In this document: positions 6,186 to 6,777 of the stretch, in pieces | How positions within the stretch are numbered: position 1 is the stretch's first letter | Layout of the letters: each line of letters begins with the position of its first letter | NCBI GenBank assembly: GCA_030036975.1 | Contig: JASHSE010000583.1 | Location: forward strand, 1-6,777 | Source of the DNA: Xanthobacteraceae bacterium | GTDB taxonomy: Bacteria; Pseudomonadota; Alphaproteobacteria; Rhizobiales; Xanthobacteraceae | Reading direction: 5' to 3' | Length of the DNA stretch: 6,777 nucleotides | The notes under the pieces: model-generated | Databases searched by the model: none | Told to the model about the DNA's origin: nothing | The model's input: only the letters and a program-made list of their open reading frames with translations | Program-made: the position numbers and the translations under genes

Positions 6186-6494
6186 ATGGGTGCGTTCGCG
6201 TACATGCTGCGATGCGCCGATGGCTCATATTATGTCGGCAGCGCCAGGGGTGACGATCTCGAGCCGCGCGTCGCTGAACATCAAGCCGGTGTGCGACGGG
6301 GCTACACATTCACGCGTCGGCCAGTCCGTTTGGTGTGGTCCGAGCGTTTTGATCGGATCACAGATGCAATTGCCGTCGAACGGAAAATCAAAGGCTGGAG
6401 TCGGGCAAAGAAAGAAGCCTTGATAAAAGGCGATTGGCCTGAGTTGAGATTTCTTGCCAAACGCCGCGCCGGCAACCCCAAACCCTCATCCTGA
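6186..6494 (+). CDS. GIY-YIG endonuclease-domain protein, stand-alone (YhbQ/UPF0213-like)
   Basis: A 102-residue protein made up of a single GIY-YIG nuclease domain. The GIY position is AYM (5-7) and the YIG position is YVG (16-18), separated by LRCADGSY. The catalytic Arg is probably R28 in DLEPRVAEH and the metal-binding Glu E65 in VERKIKGWSRAKKEAL; both are present, so activity is plausible. Such short proteins are widespread, and a few are reported to act on branched or damaged DNA, but the role of this one cannot be given from sequence. GAGG lies about six bases before the ATG. The gene follows the YciI gene by 14 bp. The last codons (PSS and the TGA) fall inside the palindromic repeat that begins at 6483, so the C-terminus after about residue 99 comes from the repeat. 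The LLM oxidoreductase gene converges from the other side. Confidence 0.92.
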   Translation: MGAFAYMLRCADGSYYVGSARGDDLEPRVAEHQAGVRRGYTFTRRPVRLVWSERFDRITDAIAVERKIKGWSRAKKEALIKGDWPELRFLAKRRAGNPKPSS

Positions 6495-6596
6495 GGTGCC
6501 CGCGCGCTGCGCGGGCCTCGAAGGATGTAGGCCGCGGCGCCCGGGCCTGCACCCTTCGAGGCTCGGCGCTTCGCGCCGAGCACCTCAGGGTGAGGA
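6483..6596. repeat. Long imperfect palindromic repeat with two inner hairpins, Bradyrhizobium-type intergenic element
   Basis: Outer arms at 6484-6499 (CCTCATCCTGAGGTGC) and 6580-6595 pair at 15 of 16 positions; the single difference would be a G-U pair in RNA. Inside lie a perfect 7-bp hairpin (6499-6505 with 6509-6515), a perfect 9-bp hairpin (6561-6569 with 6573-6581), a second arm pair CCTCGAAGGATG (6516-6527) with 6550-6561 at 11 of 12, and a central AGGCC/GGCCT (6529-6533 with 6544-6548). The whole can fold as a branched cruciform. I recognise it as a class of short interspersed palindromes common in Bradyrhizobium and relatives; this is recall, not a search. It lies between convergent genes and could act as a bidirectional terminator, although no T-run follows directly. 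It also provides the stop codon of the GIY-YIG gene. Confidence 0.88.
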
Positions 6597-6621
6597 ATAA
6601 GGGGCGTTCGCTTCCTCTAGC

Positions 6622-6777
6622 TTACACGTCGCTCGGCTTCACCTTCTCCCGCAGCCCCATCCTCTCCAGGCGCCCGCACACCTCATCGACGAAGTACGGC
6701 AGCTCGTCGATGTAATTGACGAGCGAAATGGCGATGCCGGTCAGGCCGGCTTTGCTCAAATCGGCGAGATGCGCGGC
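6622..6777 (-). CDS. LLM class flavin-dependent oxidoreductase, C-terminal fragment (5' part outside window)
   Basis: An open frame enters at the right edge and ends with TAA at 6622-6624, giving 51 residues. The sequence (DLSKAGLTGIAISLVNYIDELPYFVDEVCGRLERMGL) matches the C-terminal end of luciferase-like monooxygenases, where a helix carrying G(I/L)xGIAxSxVNYxDELPYF closes the TIM barrel. These enzymes use FMNH2 or F420 and oxygen to oxidise small organic molecules such as sulfonates, alkanes or pyrimidines; the substrate cannot be told from this fragment. The gene is convergent with the GIY-YIG gene, with the palindromic repeat between the two stop codons. Only the 3' end is in the window, so nothing can be said about its start or regulation. 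Confidence 0.85.
   Translation of the reverse strand, partial: AAHLADLSKAGLTGIAISLVNYIDELPYFVDEVCGRLERMGLREKVKPSDV

Overview
The window looks like chromosomal DNA from a high-GC alphaproteobacterium of the order Hyphomicrobiales, probably the Bradyrhizobium / Nitrobacteraceae group. The grounds are the GC-rich codon use, the protein families present, and a long palindromic repeat at 6483-6596 that opens CCTCATCCTGAGG, a type of intergenic element I recall as abundant in that group. No rRNA, tRNA, CRISPR array, transposase or phage gene was seen.

Layout from left to right. (1) Positions 1-562, minus: the first 187 codons of an unrecognised protein with a basic stretch followed by a hydrophobic segment; its 3' end lies outside the window. 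(2) 801-1652, minus: a divergent aspartyl/asparaginyl beta-hydroxylase-like protein in DNA of visibly lower GC than its neighbours. (3) 1907-4139, minus: four closely packed genes read from right to left, namely a hydroxypyruvate isomerase-like enzyme, a HigB-type toxin, a HigA-type antitoxin and an SDR dehydrogenase. The toxin-antitoxin pair has its own candidate promoter, which overlaps a perfect 17-bp palindrome in the 48-bp gap after the isomerase gene. (4) 4400-6494, plus: a 471-residue SAM-methyltransferase-like protein with an N-terminal helix-turn-helix-like domain, then a YciI-family protein and a GIY-YIG endonuclease-domain protein, probably co-transcribed. (5) 6483-6596: the palindromic repeat, which supplies the stop codon of the GIY-YIG gene. 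(6) 6622-6777, minus: the C-terminal 51 residues of a luciferase-like (LLM class) flavin monooxygenase, convergent with the plus-strand group.

How the genes fit together: the isomerase and the SDR could be two steps of one small-molecule pathway (hydroxypyruvate, tartronate semialdehyde or a related sugar acid), with the HigBA module sitting between them; this is inference from order and spacing. The gaps at 563-800, 1653-1906 and 4140-4399 hold no gene I can support. The gap at 4140-4399 separates two divergent genes and should contain promoters in both directions, but I could not place them with confidence. I see no clearly new defence or mobile system. The most unusual items are the methyltransferase-like protein, the atypical beta-hydroxylase and the toxin-antitoxin module between two metabolic genes.
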